From contig NZ_JAQGEI010000004.1 in assembly GCF_029017505.1 (NCBI RefSeq), forward strand, positions 111,323 to 175,322: a stretch of 64,000 nucleotides of DNA, read 5' to 3'. The DNA comes from Sedimenticola hydrogenitrophicus. Lineage in GTDB: Bacteria; Pseudomonadota; Gammaproteobacteria; Chromatiales; Chromatiaceae. The notes under the pieces were generated by a model. It did not search any database and had not been told where the DNA came from. It saw nothing but the letters and a program-made list of their open reading frames with translations. This document shows, piece after piece, positions 23,021-31,796 of the stretch. The first letter of the stretch is position 1. The number at the start of each line of letters is the position of its first letter. The position numbers and the translations under genes were made by a program.

Positions 23021-23830
23021 TCAGGATGGGATAACCATCTCCAGCACGAATTTGCTGCCGAAATAGGCCAGCATCAGCACCACGAATCCCGCCAGTGTCC
23101 AACTCAGCGCCTTCGGGCCGCGCCAGCCGGAGCGGTGGCGTCCCCACAACAGCATACCGAATACCAGCCAGGCGGTGATGGAGAGTATGGTCTTGTGGAC
23201 CAGGTGTTGCGCGAACAGGTCATCCAGGAAGACGAATCCACTCAGCAGTGCCACGGTGAGCAGGATGAAGCCGAGCCCGATCATCTCGAACAGCAGCGCT
23301 TCCATGGTCTGTAGTGGCGGCAAGGCGCGGATGAACCCCCCGGGGTGGCGGTGCCGCAGATGATAGTCCTGGACCGCTAGCAGGATGGCCTGGACGCTGG
23401 CCATGGCCAGCAGGCTGTAGGCCAGCAGGGAGATCAGTACATGGATGCGCAGTGCCCAGGGTGAATCGGCTGCCAGGATATGGTCCGCGGGAAAGTGCAT
23501 GTCCAGGGCGATGGTCAGGGCCGCCAGCGGCAGCAGGGTGATTCCGAGATTCTCGACCGGCTTGGTCAGCGCCGACAGCATCAGCAGCAGGATGATGGTC
23601 CAGGCGATCAGGGAAGCGGCACCGAAGAAATTGAAATTCAGCCCGCCTTCGCTGTCCATGCCCTGGTACAGCAGGAGCGCGTGCAGGGCGGCACCCACCA
23701 TGCCCATGGCGATCCCAAGATAGCGGGGGAGGGTTTTCCCCGTCCGATCCGAGAACAGCCGGATGGCGATAATGGTCCCGCTGGCGAGATAGCCGGCAAT
23801 GGCGAGGAAAGCAACGAGAGTCTGGTTCAT
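23021..23830 (-). CDS. CcsA/YpjD-like inner membrane protein
   Basis: 269-residue membrane protein with about eight hydrophobic helices, of the cytochrome c assembly (CcsA/CcmF superfamily) type found divergent to ffh in many gammaproteobacteria, often called YpjD. Histidines in ALRIHVLISLLAYSLL and HLVHKTILS match conserved heme-associated positions of CcsA. Whether this branch handles heme is not established, because the genomic neighbours are not ccm genes. It is transcribed away from ffh. The codons for ITAWLVF carry the 22-bp sequence that recurs at 21939. Confidence 0.8.
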   Translation of the reverse strand: MNQTLVAFLAIAGYLASGTIIAIRLFSDRTGKTLPRYLGIAMGMVGAALHALLLYQGMDSEGGLNFNFFGAASLIAWTIILLLMLSALTKPVENLGITLLPLAALTIALDMHFPADHILAADSPWALRIHVLISLLAYSLLAMASVQAILLAVQDYHLRHRHPGGFIRALPPLQTMEALLFEMIGLGFILLTVALLSGFVFLDDLFAQHLVHKTILSITAWLVFGMLLWGRHRSGWRGPKALSWTLAGFVVLMLAYFGSKFVLEMVIPS

Positions 23831-23901
23831 ATGGGGCGTGATAATCGCATATCTACCATTGTTGTGACCAGCCCGGGTTGTAGGGGCGGCTTCAGTTTTG
23901 T

Positions 23902-24008
23902 GGGTGGGTTAGGCGCACCCTGCGCAGGGGGTGGGCGTTTGTATCCCATCGTGCGCGTGCCGTAACCCGCCGTTTGGCGGTCGGGGGATCGGTGGGTTAC
24001 GCGGCGCC
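23902..24008. repeat. gggtgggttaggcgc repeat upstream of ffh
   Basis: A composite palindrome ending ggtgggttacgcggcgcc. The same mosaic occurs at 29399-29574 and 33421-33488. It reaches to about 14 bp from a TATAAT (24022-24027) that is likely the ffh -10. Confidence 0.7.
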
Positions 24009-24021
24009 GGCTGTTTCCATA

Positions 24022-24027
24022 TATAAT
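24022..24027 (+). promoter_or_regulatory. Probable -10 element for ffh
   Basis: TATAAT in the AT-rich patch between the repeat and ffh, about 35 bp before the ATG. The -35 position falls in repeat DNA and has no good match. Confidence 0.4.
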
Positions 24028-24061
24028 ACGGCAAATTCATGGCGAGAGGCTGAGTTAAAGC

Positions 24062-25441
24062 ATGTTTGACAATCTGACAGACCGGCTGGGTGGCGTACTG
24101 AACAAGCTGCGCGGTCAGGGGCGACTGACCGAGGACAATATCAAGGAGACCCTGCGCGAGATCCGCATGGCGCTGCTGGAGGCGGACGTCGCGTTGCCGG
24201 TGGTTCGGGGATTTGTCGAGCAGGTGAAACAGCAGGCACTGGGCGAAGAGGTGATGAGGAGCCTCACCCCCGGTCAGGTACTGATCAAGATCGTCAATGA
24301 CGAACTGGTCCGGATCATGGGCGAGGCCAATGAGGGGCTGAATCTGGCGGCGCAACCGCCGGCGGTGATCCTGATGGCCGGCCTGCAGGGCTCCGGTAAG
24401 ACCACCAGCGTGGCCAAGCTGGCGCGCTGGCTGAAACAGAGCCAGAAGAAATCGGTCATGGTGGTCAGCTGTGACATCTATCGACCCGCCGCCATCGACC
24501 AGCTCAAGACCCTGTCCGCCGAAGTGGAGGCGGAATTTTTCCCCAGCACCACCCTGCAGCAGCCTCTGGCCATTGCCCGGGCGGCGCTGGATCGGGCGCG
24601 CAAGCAGTTCATCGATGTGCTGATTGTCGATACCGCCGGCCGCCTGCATGTGGACGCGGCCATGATGGACGAGATCCGGGAGCTGCATGCCGGGATAACC
24701 CCGGTCGAAACCCTGTTCGTGGTTGACAGCATGACCGGCCAGGATGCCGCCAACACCGCCAAGGCGTTCGATGATGCCCTGCCGCTGACCGGCGTGATCC
24801 TCACCAAGACCGATGGCGATGCCCGGGGGGGGGCGGCGCTCTCCATCCGCCAGATCACCGGCAAACCGATCAAGTTCCTCGGCGTGGGCGAGAAGACGAC
24901 GGCCCTCGAACCGTTCCATCCGGAACGGATGGCGTCGCGGATTCTGGGTATGGGCGATGTGCTCTCCCTGGTGGAGCAGGTCCAGGGCAAGGTGGACCAG
25001 GCCAAGGCCGAGAAGCTGGCCAAGAAACTGCATAAAGGGCAGGGCTTCGACCTGGAGGATTTCCGCGACCAGATGGAGCAGATGTCCAATATGGGCGGGC
25101 TGAACTCCCTGATGGACAAGCTTCCCGGGATGGGCAACGTACCGGAGCATGTCAAAAAGCAGGTCAATGACAAGGAGATCACCCGTTCGATCGCCATTAT
25201 CAACTCCATGACACCGCAGGAGCGGCGCTTCCCGAACCTGATCAAGGGCTCCAGAAAGCGCCGGATCGCCCTGGGATCGGGGACCCAGGTACAGGAAGTG
25301 AATAAAATGCTCAAGCAGTATGCCCAGATGCAGAAGATGATGAAGAAGATGAAGGGGGGGGGCATGGCCAAGATGATGCGTGGCCTGAAGTCCAAGCTGG
25401 GTCCCGGTGGGATGCCCCCCGGGGGCGGTTTTCCCTTCTGA
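24062..25441 (+). CDS. ffh: Ffh, signal recognition particle GTPase (SRP54)
   Basis: 459-residue SRP protein. It binds signal sequences of nascent membrane proteins with 4.5S RNA and delivers ribosomes to FtsY. The N domain starts MFDNLTDRLGG. The G domain has the P-loop GLQGSGKTT near residue 107, DTAGR and TKTDGDARGG. The methionine-rich M domain (residue 300 onward) includes MTPQERRFPNLIKGSRKRRI, the RNA-binding helix, and a Met/Lys/Gly tail. Length is typical. Confidence 0.97.
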   Translation: MFDNLTDRLGGVLNKLRGQGRLTEDNIKETLREIRMALLEADVALPVVRGFVEQVKQQALGEEVMRSLTPGQVLIKIVNDELVRIMGEANEGLNLAAQPPAVILMAGLQGSGKTTSVAKLARWLKQSQKKSVMVVSCDIYRPAAIDQLKTLSAEVEAEFFPSTTLQQPLAIARAALDRARKQFIDVLIVDTAGRLHVDAAMMDEIRELHAGITPVETLFVVDSMTGQDAANTAKAFDDALPLTGVILTKTDGDARGGAALSIRQITGKPIKFLGVGEKTTALEPFHPERMASRILGMGDVLSLVEQVQGKVDQAKAEKLAKKLHKGQGFDLEDFRDQMEQMSNMGGLNSLMDKLPGMGNVPEHVKKQVNDKEITRSIAIINSMTPQERRFPNLIKGSRKRRIALGSGTQVQEVNKMLKQYAQMQKMMKKMKGGGMAKMMRGLKSKLGPGGMPPGGGFPF

Positions 25442-25455
25442 GCCCGTCGTCTTGT

Positions 25456-25562
25456 GGTGGATGCGCTGTCGCTTATCCACCCTACGGTTCTGTCCGGTGC
25501 TTGGCGGGTAATTGATCGGGACGCCGTTTCGTGGCGTGGATAAGCCGGTAGGCGCATCCACC
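25456..25562. repeat. Palindromic repeat after ffh
   Basis: ggtggatgcgctgtcgctta ... gtggataagccggtaggcgc, same family as 16196-16267. It ends just before the rpsP promoter region. Confidence 0.7.
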
Positions 25563-25595
25563 AATGCGGGGTTCCGAATTGAGATGACAAAACAC

Positions 25596-25623
25596 TTCAC
25601 TTTTCCCCGGAAACGGGTAGAAT
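25596..25623 (+). promoter_or_regulatory. Possible sigma-70 promoter for the rpsP operon
   Basis: TTCACT (25596-25601), 16 bp, TAGAAT (25618-25623), about 70 bp before rpsP. The only plausible pair between the repeat and the gene. Confidence 0.4.
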
Positions 25624-25696
25624 GCCCCGTTTCACTCCGGCCGGTTTGGTTGGCCGGTGGTGCGTGGCAGTTTTTTTAAATTCTTAAGGGTTGGAA

Positions 25697-25948
25697 ATGG
25701 TAACAATTCGTCTTGCACGGACCGGCGCGAAAAAGCGGCCGTTCTATCACATCGTAGTGGCCGACAGCAGAAACCCCCGCGATGGAAAGTACATCGAGCG
25801 ACTGGGTTTCTTCAATCCTATTGCGACCGGCGGTGAAGAGCGTCTGCGCCTGGATCAGGCGCGCATCAGCCACTGGGTGTCCCAGGGTGCGCAGCCGACC
25901 GACCGCGTTGCACAGCTGGTCAAGGAAGCATCCAAGGCTGCAGCCTGA
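25697..25948 (+). CDS. rpsP: Ribosomal protein S16
   Basis: 83-residue 30S protein, first of the rpsP-rimM-trmD-rplS operon. [20 protein letters not shown] and ERLGFFNP are diagnostic. ATG 25697 follows aaggg at good distance; the TTG six bases earlier is not needed. Confidence 0.97.
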   Translation: MVTIRLARTGAKKRPFYHIVVADSRNPRDGKYIERLGFFNPIATGGEERLRLDQARISHWVSQGAQPTDRVAQLVKEASKAAA

Positions 25949-26022
25949 TTGGCCGGGAGACTGGCTGGGAGCCCCCTGGGTGTTGCCAGTAGCTGAACAG
26001 ATCTGTTGCCGGGTGGCTTGAG

Positions 26023-26544
26023 ATGAGCGTCGCGGTGGGAGAGCAGCCAGCTGATTGGACCATCCTGGGACAGGTTTCCGGGCTGTTCGGTGTGCGTGGA
26101 TGGATAAAGGTTTATTCACACACGGCTCCGAAAGAGAATATCCTCAACCACCCCTCCTGGTATTTATATCGGGACGGGCAGTGGCGGGAATATAAGCTGA
26201 AGCAGGGCAAGACCCATGGAAAGGGGATAGTCGCCGCCCTGGAAGGTGTGGACGATCGGGATCAGGCGGCAGCGCTGAATGGCGCCGAAATTGCCATACC
26301 GCGCGACCAGCTGCCGGCGATTCCGGCGGATGAGTACTACTGGTGTGACCTCGAGGGGAAAAGGGTCGTTACCCTGGAAGGAATCGAGCTTGGACGGGTG
26401 GATCACCTGTTCGAGACGGGGGCGAACGATGTCATGGTGGTCGAGGGCGACCGCCGGCACCTGCTGCCGTTTATTGCACAGGTGATCAAAGAGGTCGATC
26501 TGGATGGTGATCTGATCACCGTCGATTGGGACCCGGATTTTTGA
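26023..26544 (+). CDS. rimM: RimM, 16S rRNA processing factor
   Basis: 173-residue 30S maturation factor that binds S19 and helps mature the 16S 3' domain. The N-terminal barrel ([19 protein letters not shown]) and C-terminal PRC barrel (EYYWCDLEG ... [10 protein letters not shown], then RHLLPFI) are both present. It ends seven bases before the trmD ATG at 26552. Confidence 0.96.
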   Translation: MSVAVGEQPADWTILGQVSGLFGVRGWIKVYSHTAPKENILNHPSWYLYRDGQWREYKLKQGKTHGKGIVAALEGVDDRDQAAALNGAEIAIPRDQLPAIPADEYYWCDLEGKRVVTLEGIELGRVDHLFETGANDVMVVEGDRRHLLPFIAQVIKEVDLDGDLITVDWDPDF

Positions 26545-26551
26545 GGTGACC

Positions 26552-27295
26552 ATGCGCTTTGACGTGGTGACCCTGTTCCCTGAGATGTTCAGGGCCATGA
26601 TCGGCGAGGGAGTGACCGGTCGTGCAGTGGACCGTGGGCAGGTCAGCCTGGGGTTGTGGAATCCGCGGGATTACACCCACGATGTGCACCGTACAGTGGA
26701 TGACAGACCCTACGGGGGCGGTCCCGGTATGGTAATGAAAATTGAGCCGCTGCGTGATGCGATCGCCCAGGCCCGGAGTGTTGCTCCGGATTCGGCGGTA
26801 GCCTATCTCTCGCCGCAGGGACAGCGATTCGACCAGGCCACGGCGGGCCGGATGGCGCGGCGCGGCGGCATGATCCTGATTGCCGGACGCTATGAAGGGA
26901 TTGATGAGCGGCTGATCAACCGCTATGTGGATGAAGAGTGGTCCATTGGCGATTATGTGCTCAGTGGCGGCGAATTGCCGGCTCTGGTGCTGATGGATGC
27001 CGTGATCCGGTTGCTGCCCGGGGTGCTCGGGGACAAGGATTCGGCCGAGCAGGACTCCTTCACAGATGGTCTGCTGGATTGCCCGCACTATACGCGGCCA
27101 GAGCTATTTGAAGGTGACCGTGTACCTGCGGTCCTGATGGGCGGCAATCATGAATTGATTCGTCGCTGGCGACTGCAGCAGTCATTGGGCAGGACCTGGC
27201 AAAGACGGCCAGACCTCCTGGAGGGACGTGTTCTCACCCGGGAAGAAGAGATTTTACTAAACGAGTTTATCCAGGCGCAAACGAGCGCTGATTGA
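26552..27295 (+). CDS. trmD: TrmD, tRNA (guanine-37 N1) methyltransferase
   Basis: 247-residue SPOUT methyltransferase making m1G37, which prevents frameshifting. Knot-forming motifs are [20 protein letters not shown] and [27 protein letters not shown] is the family start, so ATG 26552 is used rather than the GTG six bases upstream. Third gene of the S16 operon. Confidence 0.97.
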   Translation: MRFDVVTLFPEMFRAMIGEGVTGRAVDRGQVSLGLWNPRDYTHDVHRTVDDRPYGGGPGMVMKIEPLRDAIAQARSVAPDSAVAYLSPQGQRFDQATAGRMARRGGMILIAGRYEGIDERLINRYVDEEWSIGDYVLSGGELPALVLMDAVIRLLPGVLGDKDSAEQDSFTDGLLDCPHYTRPELFEGDRVPAVLMGGNHELIRRWRLQQSLGRTWQRRPDLLEGRVLTREEEILLNEFIQAQTSAD

Positions 27296-27314
27296 AATAC
27301 AGGAGCATACGACC

Positions 27315-27659
27315 GTGAGCAATATCATTCAGGAACTTGAAGCCGAGCAGATGAACCGCGAGGTTCCCGATTTTGGCGCCGGCGACACCGTAGTTGTTCA
27401 GGTGAAGGTTGTCGAAGGTACCCGCGAGCGTCTGCAGGCCTTTGAAGGCGTGGTGATCGCCAAGAAAAATCGCGGTTTGAACTCCTCTTTCACCGTGCGC
27501 AAACTCTCCCATGGTGAAGGGGTCGAGCGTGTCTTCCAGACCTACAGCCCCTCCGTGGCCGCGATCGAAGTCAAGCGTCGCGGTGATGTGCGTCGTGCGA
27601 AACTCTATTACCTGCGGGGCCGCACCGGTAAGGCGGCGCGTATCAGAGAGAAGATCTGA
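27315..27659 (+). CDS. rplS: Ribosomal protein L19
   Basis: 114-residue 50S protein at the subunit interface. [13 protein letters not shown] and the core [20 protein letters not shown] are typical. It starts with GTG at 27315 after an aggag motif. An intrinsic terminator follows. Confidence 0.97.
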   Translation: MSNIIQELEAEQMNREVPDFGAGDTVVVQVKVVEGTRERLQAFEGVVIAKKNRGLNSSFTVRKLSHGEGVERVFQTYSPSVAAIEVKRRGDVRRAKLYYLRGRTGKAARIREKI

Positions 27660-27684
27660 TCCCTGCCTGATCTTGCCCTGTAGT

Positions 27685-27718
27685 GAAAACACCCCGCCCC
27701 GGCGGGGTGTTTTTTTTC
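27685..27718 (+). terminator. Intrinsic terminator of the rpsP-rplS operon
   Basis: accccgcc/ggcggggt stem with a two-base loop followed by a run of eight T. Confidence 0.92.
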
Positions 27719-27724
27719 AAGGAT

Positions 27725-27806
27725 GGGCGTAGGGGAAACCCCCGGTGGTTGCCCGGGGGAAGGTTTGCCGCTGGGAGCGGGCAAGCGCAGGGGCCTGCCC
27801 TACGGT
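27725..27806. repeat. gtagggg palindromic repeat before sbcB
   Basis: cgtaggggaaacccccggtg ... gcaggggcctgccctacg; shares its arms with the unit at 21961-22035. Confidence 0.55.
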
Positions 27807-27875
27807 TGCCTCCCCAGGCAAAACCCTCCAAGATACCGCTGAAGAATCTCCACTGGAAAACAGGTAGAGCAGGTA

Positions 27876-29312
27876 ATGGCGCTGACATTTTACTGGCATG
27901 ATTACGAAACCTGGGGCGCCGATCCACGTAAGGATCGGGCGGCCCAGTTTGCCGGCATCCGTACCGACGCAGAGCTGAATATTATCGGTCAGCCCCTGGT
28001 CTGTTATTGCCGGCCGGCCGATGATCTGCTGCCGCAACCGGAGGCCTGCCTGATTACCGGCCTGACGCCGCAAAAGGCGCTGCGCGAGGGGGTGAACGAG
28101 GCGGAGTTCTTTCGCCTGATTCATCGAGAGATGGCGCAGCCCGGCACCTGTGGCGTGGGCTATAACAGCATCCGTTTTGACGATGAATTTACCCGCTTCG
28201 GATTCTTCCGCAACTTTATCGATCCCTACGCCCGTGAGTGGCAGAATGGAAATTCCCGCTGGGATATTATCGATATGGTGCGGCTGACCCACGCTCTGCG
28301 GCCGGAAGGTATTGTCTGGCCGAAGCGGGAGGATGGTATCACCAGCTTCCGGCTGGAGGAGTTGTCGGCGGCCAACGGCATCGCCCATGAAGCGGCGCAC
28401 GACGCCTTGTCGGATGTCCATGCCACGATTGCCCTGGCCGGATTGATACGGCAGCGGCAACCCCGGCTGTTCGATTACCTGCTGGGCATGCGCAACAAAC
28501 GCAAGGTGGCGGAGTTGCTCAACCTTCGCGACCGGCAACCGGTGTTGCATGTCTCCTCCATGTATCCGGCGGAGCGGGGGTGTATTGCCATGGTGGTGCC
28601 GCTGGCCCGGCATCCCGGTAATCCCAATGGTGTGATTGTCTATGATCTGGGACAGGATCCCGGGCCGCTGATCGGGCTGGCCGTGGAGGAGATTCAATCC
28701 CGCCTGTTTACCCCGAGAGATCAGCTGCCCGAGGGCATGGCGCGGATCGCGCTGAAGACCATTCATCTCAACAAGTGCCCGGTAGTGGTGCCGATGAATA
28801 CCCTGACCGAGCAGGCGGCCCAGCGCTGGGGGATCGATCAGGCGCAGGGCTTGCGCCACCTTGATCGCCTGAACAGTGCGCCGGGTCTGGAGGAGAAGAT
28901 CCAGTCGGTTCACGGGGGGCGGGAGTTCGCGCCGATTACGGATCCGGATCAGAGTCTCTACTCCGGGGATTTTTTCAGCGCGGATGATCGCAAGCGGATG
29001 GACCGGGTATTGACCGCTACCCCGGAGTCGCTGGCGGAGATGGCGCCGGTGTTTGATGATGCCCGCCTGCCGGAGATGCTGTTTCGCTATCGGGCGCGCA
29101 ACTGGCCGGAGTCCCTGACCGTGGCCGAGCGTGAACGCTGGCAGGAGTATCGTATCGACCGCTTGACCGATCCGCAGGGTGGCGGCAGCATCACGTTGAG
29201 CGCGTTTCGCCAGCAACTGGCCAGGCTCATGATCGATCCGGCAATCGACAGCGGGCGCAAGCAGGTGCTTTCAGAGCTGGCGGATTGGCCAATGATGATC
29301 GGGCTGGATTGA
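27876..29312 (+). CDS. sbcB: Exodeoxyribonuclease I (ExoI, SbcB)
   Basis: 478-residue 3'-5' single-strand DNA exonuclease of mismatch repair and recombination. DEDDh catalytic residues are visible: D and E in WHDYETWG near residues 9-11, the NSIRFDDEF segment, and HDALSDVHATI with the histidine and last aspartate. The SH3-like and helical C-terminal domains follow, ending normally. Single gene with its own start ATG 27876 and a modest ribosome binding site. Confidence 0.95.
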   Translation: MALTFYWHDYETWGADPRKDRAAQFAGIRTDAELNIIGQPLVCYCRPADDLLPQPEACLITGLTPQKALREGVNEAEFFRLIHREMAQPGTCGVGYNSIRFDDEFTRFGFFRNFIDPYAREWQNGNSRWDIIDMVRLTHALRPEGIVWPKREDGITSFRLEELSAANGIAHEAAHDALSDVHATIALAGLIRQRQPRLFDYLLGMRNKRKVAELLNLRDRQPVLHVSSMYPAERGCIAMVVPLARHPGNPNGVIVYDLGQDPGPLIGLAVEEIQSRLFTPRDQLPEGMARIALKTIHLNKCPVVVPMNTLTEQAAQRWGIDQAQGLRHLDRLNSAPGLEEKIQSVHGGREFAPITDPDQSLYSGDFFSADDRKRMDRVLTATPESLAEMAPVFDDARLPEMLFRYRARNWPESLTVAERERWQEYRIDRLTDPQGGGSITLSAFRQQLARLMIDPAIDSGRKQVLSELADWPMMIGLD

Positions 29313-29322
29313 ATGACTAGCT

Positions 29323-29574
29323 CGTTGGGGTTCGCTCTGCTCACCCCAACTTACGGCCTGGATGAAGCCACCACCACAGTCAACCCCTGGTCCAGTTTGT
29401 AGGGTGGGTTAGGCGCGCCCTGCACAGGGGCTGGCTGTTCGCATTGCACCATGCGCGCGCCGTAACCCACCATTGGGCGGGTCGAGAAAACGGTGGGTTA
29501 CGCGGCGCCCGCGTATTGTCGCGGTCTGGAAGTGGGGTGGCTGTGCGCCGCTAACCCACCCTACAGTGCTGCCC
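29323..29574. repeat. Composite repeat block after sbcB
   Basis: gttggggttcgctctgctca ... acttac (29323-29354) is followed by gtagggtgggttaggcgc ... ctaacccaccctac (29399-29574). The second part joins the 23902 type to the reverse complement of the 22086 type. It fills the 281-bp space between two convergent genes; no terminator was seen. Confidence 0.72.
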
Positions 29575-29593
29575 TGGTGTGATTGCCCGGCTC

Positions 29594-29878
29594 TCAATCC
29601 TTGGTCCAGTTGCTCAGGGCCTCGATGATCGCTTCCGCCTGGGCCTTGCTGGAGATGTTGAACTTGGATTTCGGGATATATTCACCGCTGCGCTTCTGGT
29701 AACGGCGGATGCTGTATTTGTCCGGGCTGTACTCATTTTTGGAACGGTTCCACTCCTGGTAGCGGAACATCACAGTTGACCAGGCCCCCTTGGAGAGGAT
29801 CACCTTGTCCAGCTCTTTGACGACGTCTATACCGTCTTCTGAATAGTTAATCGTGAGTTCTTCAACGGTCGATGCCAT
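29594..29878 (-). CDS. Conserved small protein of unknown function
   Basis: 94 residues, no signal peptide or membrane segment, charged (many K, E, D, R, Y). The central YSPDKYSIRRYQKRSGEY stretch and the KFNISSKAQAEAI helix look like a compact alpha/beta fold. The strand-rich, basic middle loosely recalls PC4-like nucleic-acid-binding proteins, but I cannot support that assignment. ATG 29878 has a good context. It stands alone between the repeat block and the ankyrin lipoprotein gene. Confidence 0.7.
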   Translation of the reverse strand: MASTVEELTINYSEDGIDVVKELDKVILSKGAWSTVMFRYQEWNRSKNEYSPDKYSIRRYQKRSGEYIPKSKFNISSKAQAEAIIEALSNWTKD

Positions 29879-29998
29879 ATGGGTGAGTCCTGTTTTCAGG
29901 GCCAGTCAGGCCCGCGTATGATAACTGAAGATGGAGTGGCGGAAACTTAACAGAAGTAAGCTGCCGCGTCACGATCTGGCGACTGGTTTACCGGCTCA

Positions 29999-30634
29999 TT
30001 ATTGTGCGCCATTACGTTCCAGCATGCGGATAATATCCTCATCTCCCTGCTCCCTGGCGACAGCCAGCGGACGTTGGCCGGCATTGTTCGCCAGATTGAC
30101 GTCGGCGCCATTCTGGATCAGGTTTTTTACCAGGACCCGGTGGCTGGCGGCAATGGCGCGCATCAACGGGGTCTGGCCCGCTTCATCCTGGTGGTTGATC
30201 CGTGCGCCCCTCTTGATCAGCAAGGGGATGATATCGCGGCTTGTGTTGCCGGCCCTGACTAGCAGGTCGAGTAACTGGTCGGGTTCCTGTTGGGCACCCT
30301 GCATGAAAAGATATTCGGCTATCTGCGTGCGGCCCGAGATAACAGCCCGCCCGAGAGCGCTGATTCCATTTTTATCCGGAAGATTGATATCGGCGCCATT
30401 TTCAACAAGCAGTTTGATGGCAATGTAGTTACCCTGGGTGGCGCTGACATGAAGGGGTGCTTCGCCGTTGATATTGAGCTGGTTGATATCACTGCCCCAG
30501 AGGATATGGCGCTCGATCTGATTGATGTCGCCACGCTCGACCGCCAGACTGAGCGGGATGCTTGGTTTGTCAGGCTCGCTGCACGCGGCCACAAAAAGCA
30601 ATGCCGTTAATACGAAGAGGTTTAATCTGTTCAT
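29999..30634 (-). CDS. Ankyrin-repeat lipoprotein
   Basis: 211 residues. The lipobox LFVAAC (cysteine at about residue 18) predicts a lipid-anchored periplasmic protein. About five ankyrin repeats follow, for example GEAPLHVSATQGNYIAIKLL, NGADINLPDKNG, AGQTPLMRAIAASHR and NGADVNLANNAGQRPL. Ankyrin arrays bind proteins; the partner is unknown. It has no operon partner. Confidence 0.85.
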   Translation of the reverse strand: MNRLNLFVLTALLFVAACSEPDKPSIPLSLAVERGDINQIERHILWGSDINQLNINGEAPLHVSATQGNYIAIKLLVENGADINLPDKNGISALGRAVISGRTQIAEYLFMQGAQQEPDQLLDLLVRAGNTSRDIIPLLIKRGARINHQDEAGQTPLMRAIAASHRVLVKNLIQNGADVNLANNAGQRPLAVAREQGDEDIIRMLERNGAQ

Positions 30635-30706
30635 TTCTGCCTGATAGTCCGGTTCCCTGGTTCAAATAATAGCGCCATTACCAAGCCCATGATAAGGTAC
30701 GCGCCC

Positions 30707-31096
30707 ATGTTCCTGAAACTTCTTTTGACCGCATTGGTGATTGTTGGGGCACTCCTGACCCTGCGGCTGCGTAATCAACGCAAAATGCAGCACTACCGGT
30801 CACCGGCCCCGGTGCTCAATGCAACCATGGATGCCCGGCAGGGGCGACGGCGCATCACTCAACTCCTGGCGGCTGGGGCGGTGTTTCTGATGTTGGCGGG
30901 GGCGGGTCTCTATCTCTACCATCAGTGGAGCGATGCCTATCAGGTGGTCACCGTCCGGGTGATCGATACCCGTAGCGCCCGGGTGACCGCATACCAGGCC
31001 TATAAAGGCGATATCGATGGGCGCAGCTTCGTCACCACCGACGGCAGGGTGGTGACCCTGGCCGAGGTGGAACGATTGGAGACCGGTCCCGAATAA
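30707..31096 (+). CDS. Small membrane protein of unknown function
   Basis: About 129 residues with two hydrophobic segments (residues about 3-19 and 55-73) and a polar C-terminus (VTVRVIDTRSARVTAYQAYK) that is likely periplasmic. MFLKLLLTAL at 30707 looks like the natural start; an in-frame ATG at 30689 would add six residues. No recognised domain. Divergent from the ankyrin lipoprotein gene. Confidence 0.65.
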   Translation: MFLKLLLTALVIVGALLTLRLRNQRKMQHYRSPAPVLNATMDARQGRRRITQLLAAGAVFLMLAGAGLYLYHQWSDAYQVVTVRVIDTRSARVTAYQAYKGDIDGRSFVTTDGRVVTLAEVERLETGPE

Positions 31097-31138
31097 CGGT
31101 GAGTAGCAGTTCGGTTGCGTCGTGTTGACCGACAGTCA

Positions 31139-31183
31139 TAGGGCGCCCCGTGGGCGCCTTCGGCAGGCACGACCCGCGCTATG
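31139..31183. repeat. Palindromic unit gggcgccccgtgggcgcc
   Basis: catagggcgccccgtgggcgcc ... gctatgtcc, matching the hairpin at 5648. It lies between two convergent genes. Confidence 0.6.
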
Positions 31184-31185
31184 TC

Positions 31186-31527
31186 CTAGGCCGCGGAAAA
31201 TTCCAGTAACGCGGTCAGCTCCCCTTTCTCCAGCGGGTTGTGGCTCTTCAGGGCCTGGCGACCGGCGGCTTCAATCTGCTCCCTTATCTTGATGACCAAC
31301 TCCCTGGCCTCTGTGGCGCTGTTGACGGCGCCGCTGTTTCTGCTGGCAGCGATCTCCTGGTTGGCCAGTCGGCTCGCACTGCTGAGCTCCACCGTGTCGC
31401 CGGTCGGGCGTCTGGCGCCCGTACCCGCGGTGCTGTGCTGCTCACCCGTGGACCGTTTGCTGGTCGCGGTGCTGTTTCTGTCGTTGTTCTGCGGCAATAA
31501 TTTGTCGTTTGAAATAGGGCTGACCAC
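31186..31527 (-). CDS. Small polar protein of unknown function
   Basis: 113 residues from GTG 31527, which has a ggagag ribosome binding site; an upstream open frame is not supported. The first 60 residues are low-complexity (S, T, N, G, R). The rest is an amphipathic helical region (NSATEARELVIKIREQIEAA). Size, disordered N-terminus and helical C-terminus resemble export substrates or FlgM-like regulators, but there is no specific match. Confidence 0.6.
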   Translation of the reverse strand: MVSPISNDKLLPQNNDRNSTATSKRSTGEQHSTAGTGARRPTGDTVELSSASRLANQEIAASRNSGAVNSATEARELVIKIREQIEAAGRQALKSHNPLEKGELTALLEFSAA

Positions 31528-31796
31528 GATTACTCTCCAGATTCTGTCAATTAACTGACTCGGGACGTCGGTTGAACGCGTCTTGATTCCAGTTAAGCAA
31601 AACATGGGCCAGATTAACCCTGACTGGCGCTTGCCGGGGTCTTGCTGATCGGTTGCGCGATTGATTTTAGCGGTATTCCATGGGGCTTTTAAGTGACAAA
31701 AATGTTACAGTGCGCACTTTACTTTCGGGTGGCATGTCGCGTGTTCAATGGTGGATTCCCATGCCGAAATCTAAAGCAAATTCACACTGAGTTTTT

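Noticed and set aside
23909..25600. 563-codon frame opposite ffh
   Set aside because: Shadow of Ffh, beginning and ending in repeats.
29594..29878. PC4-like transcription coactivator assignment for the 94-residue protein
   Set aside because: Resemblance is limited to a basic strand-rich stretch; not enough to name a function.
31680..31730. Pho box upstream of the phosphate permease
   Set aside because: gtgacaaaaatgttacag is only a loose match to the PhoB consensus and lacks the tandem spacing.
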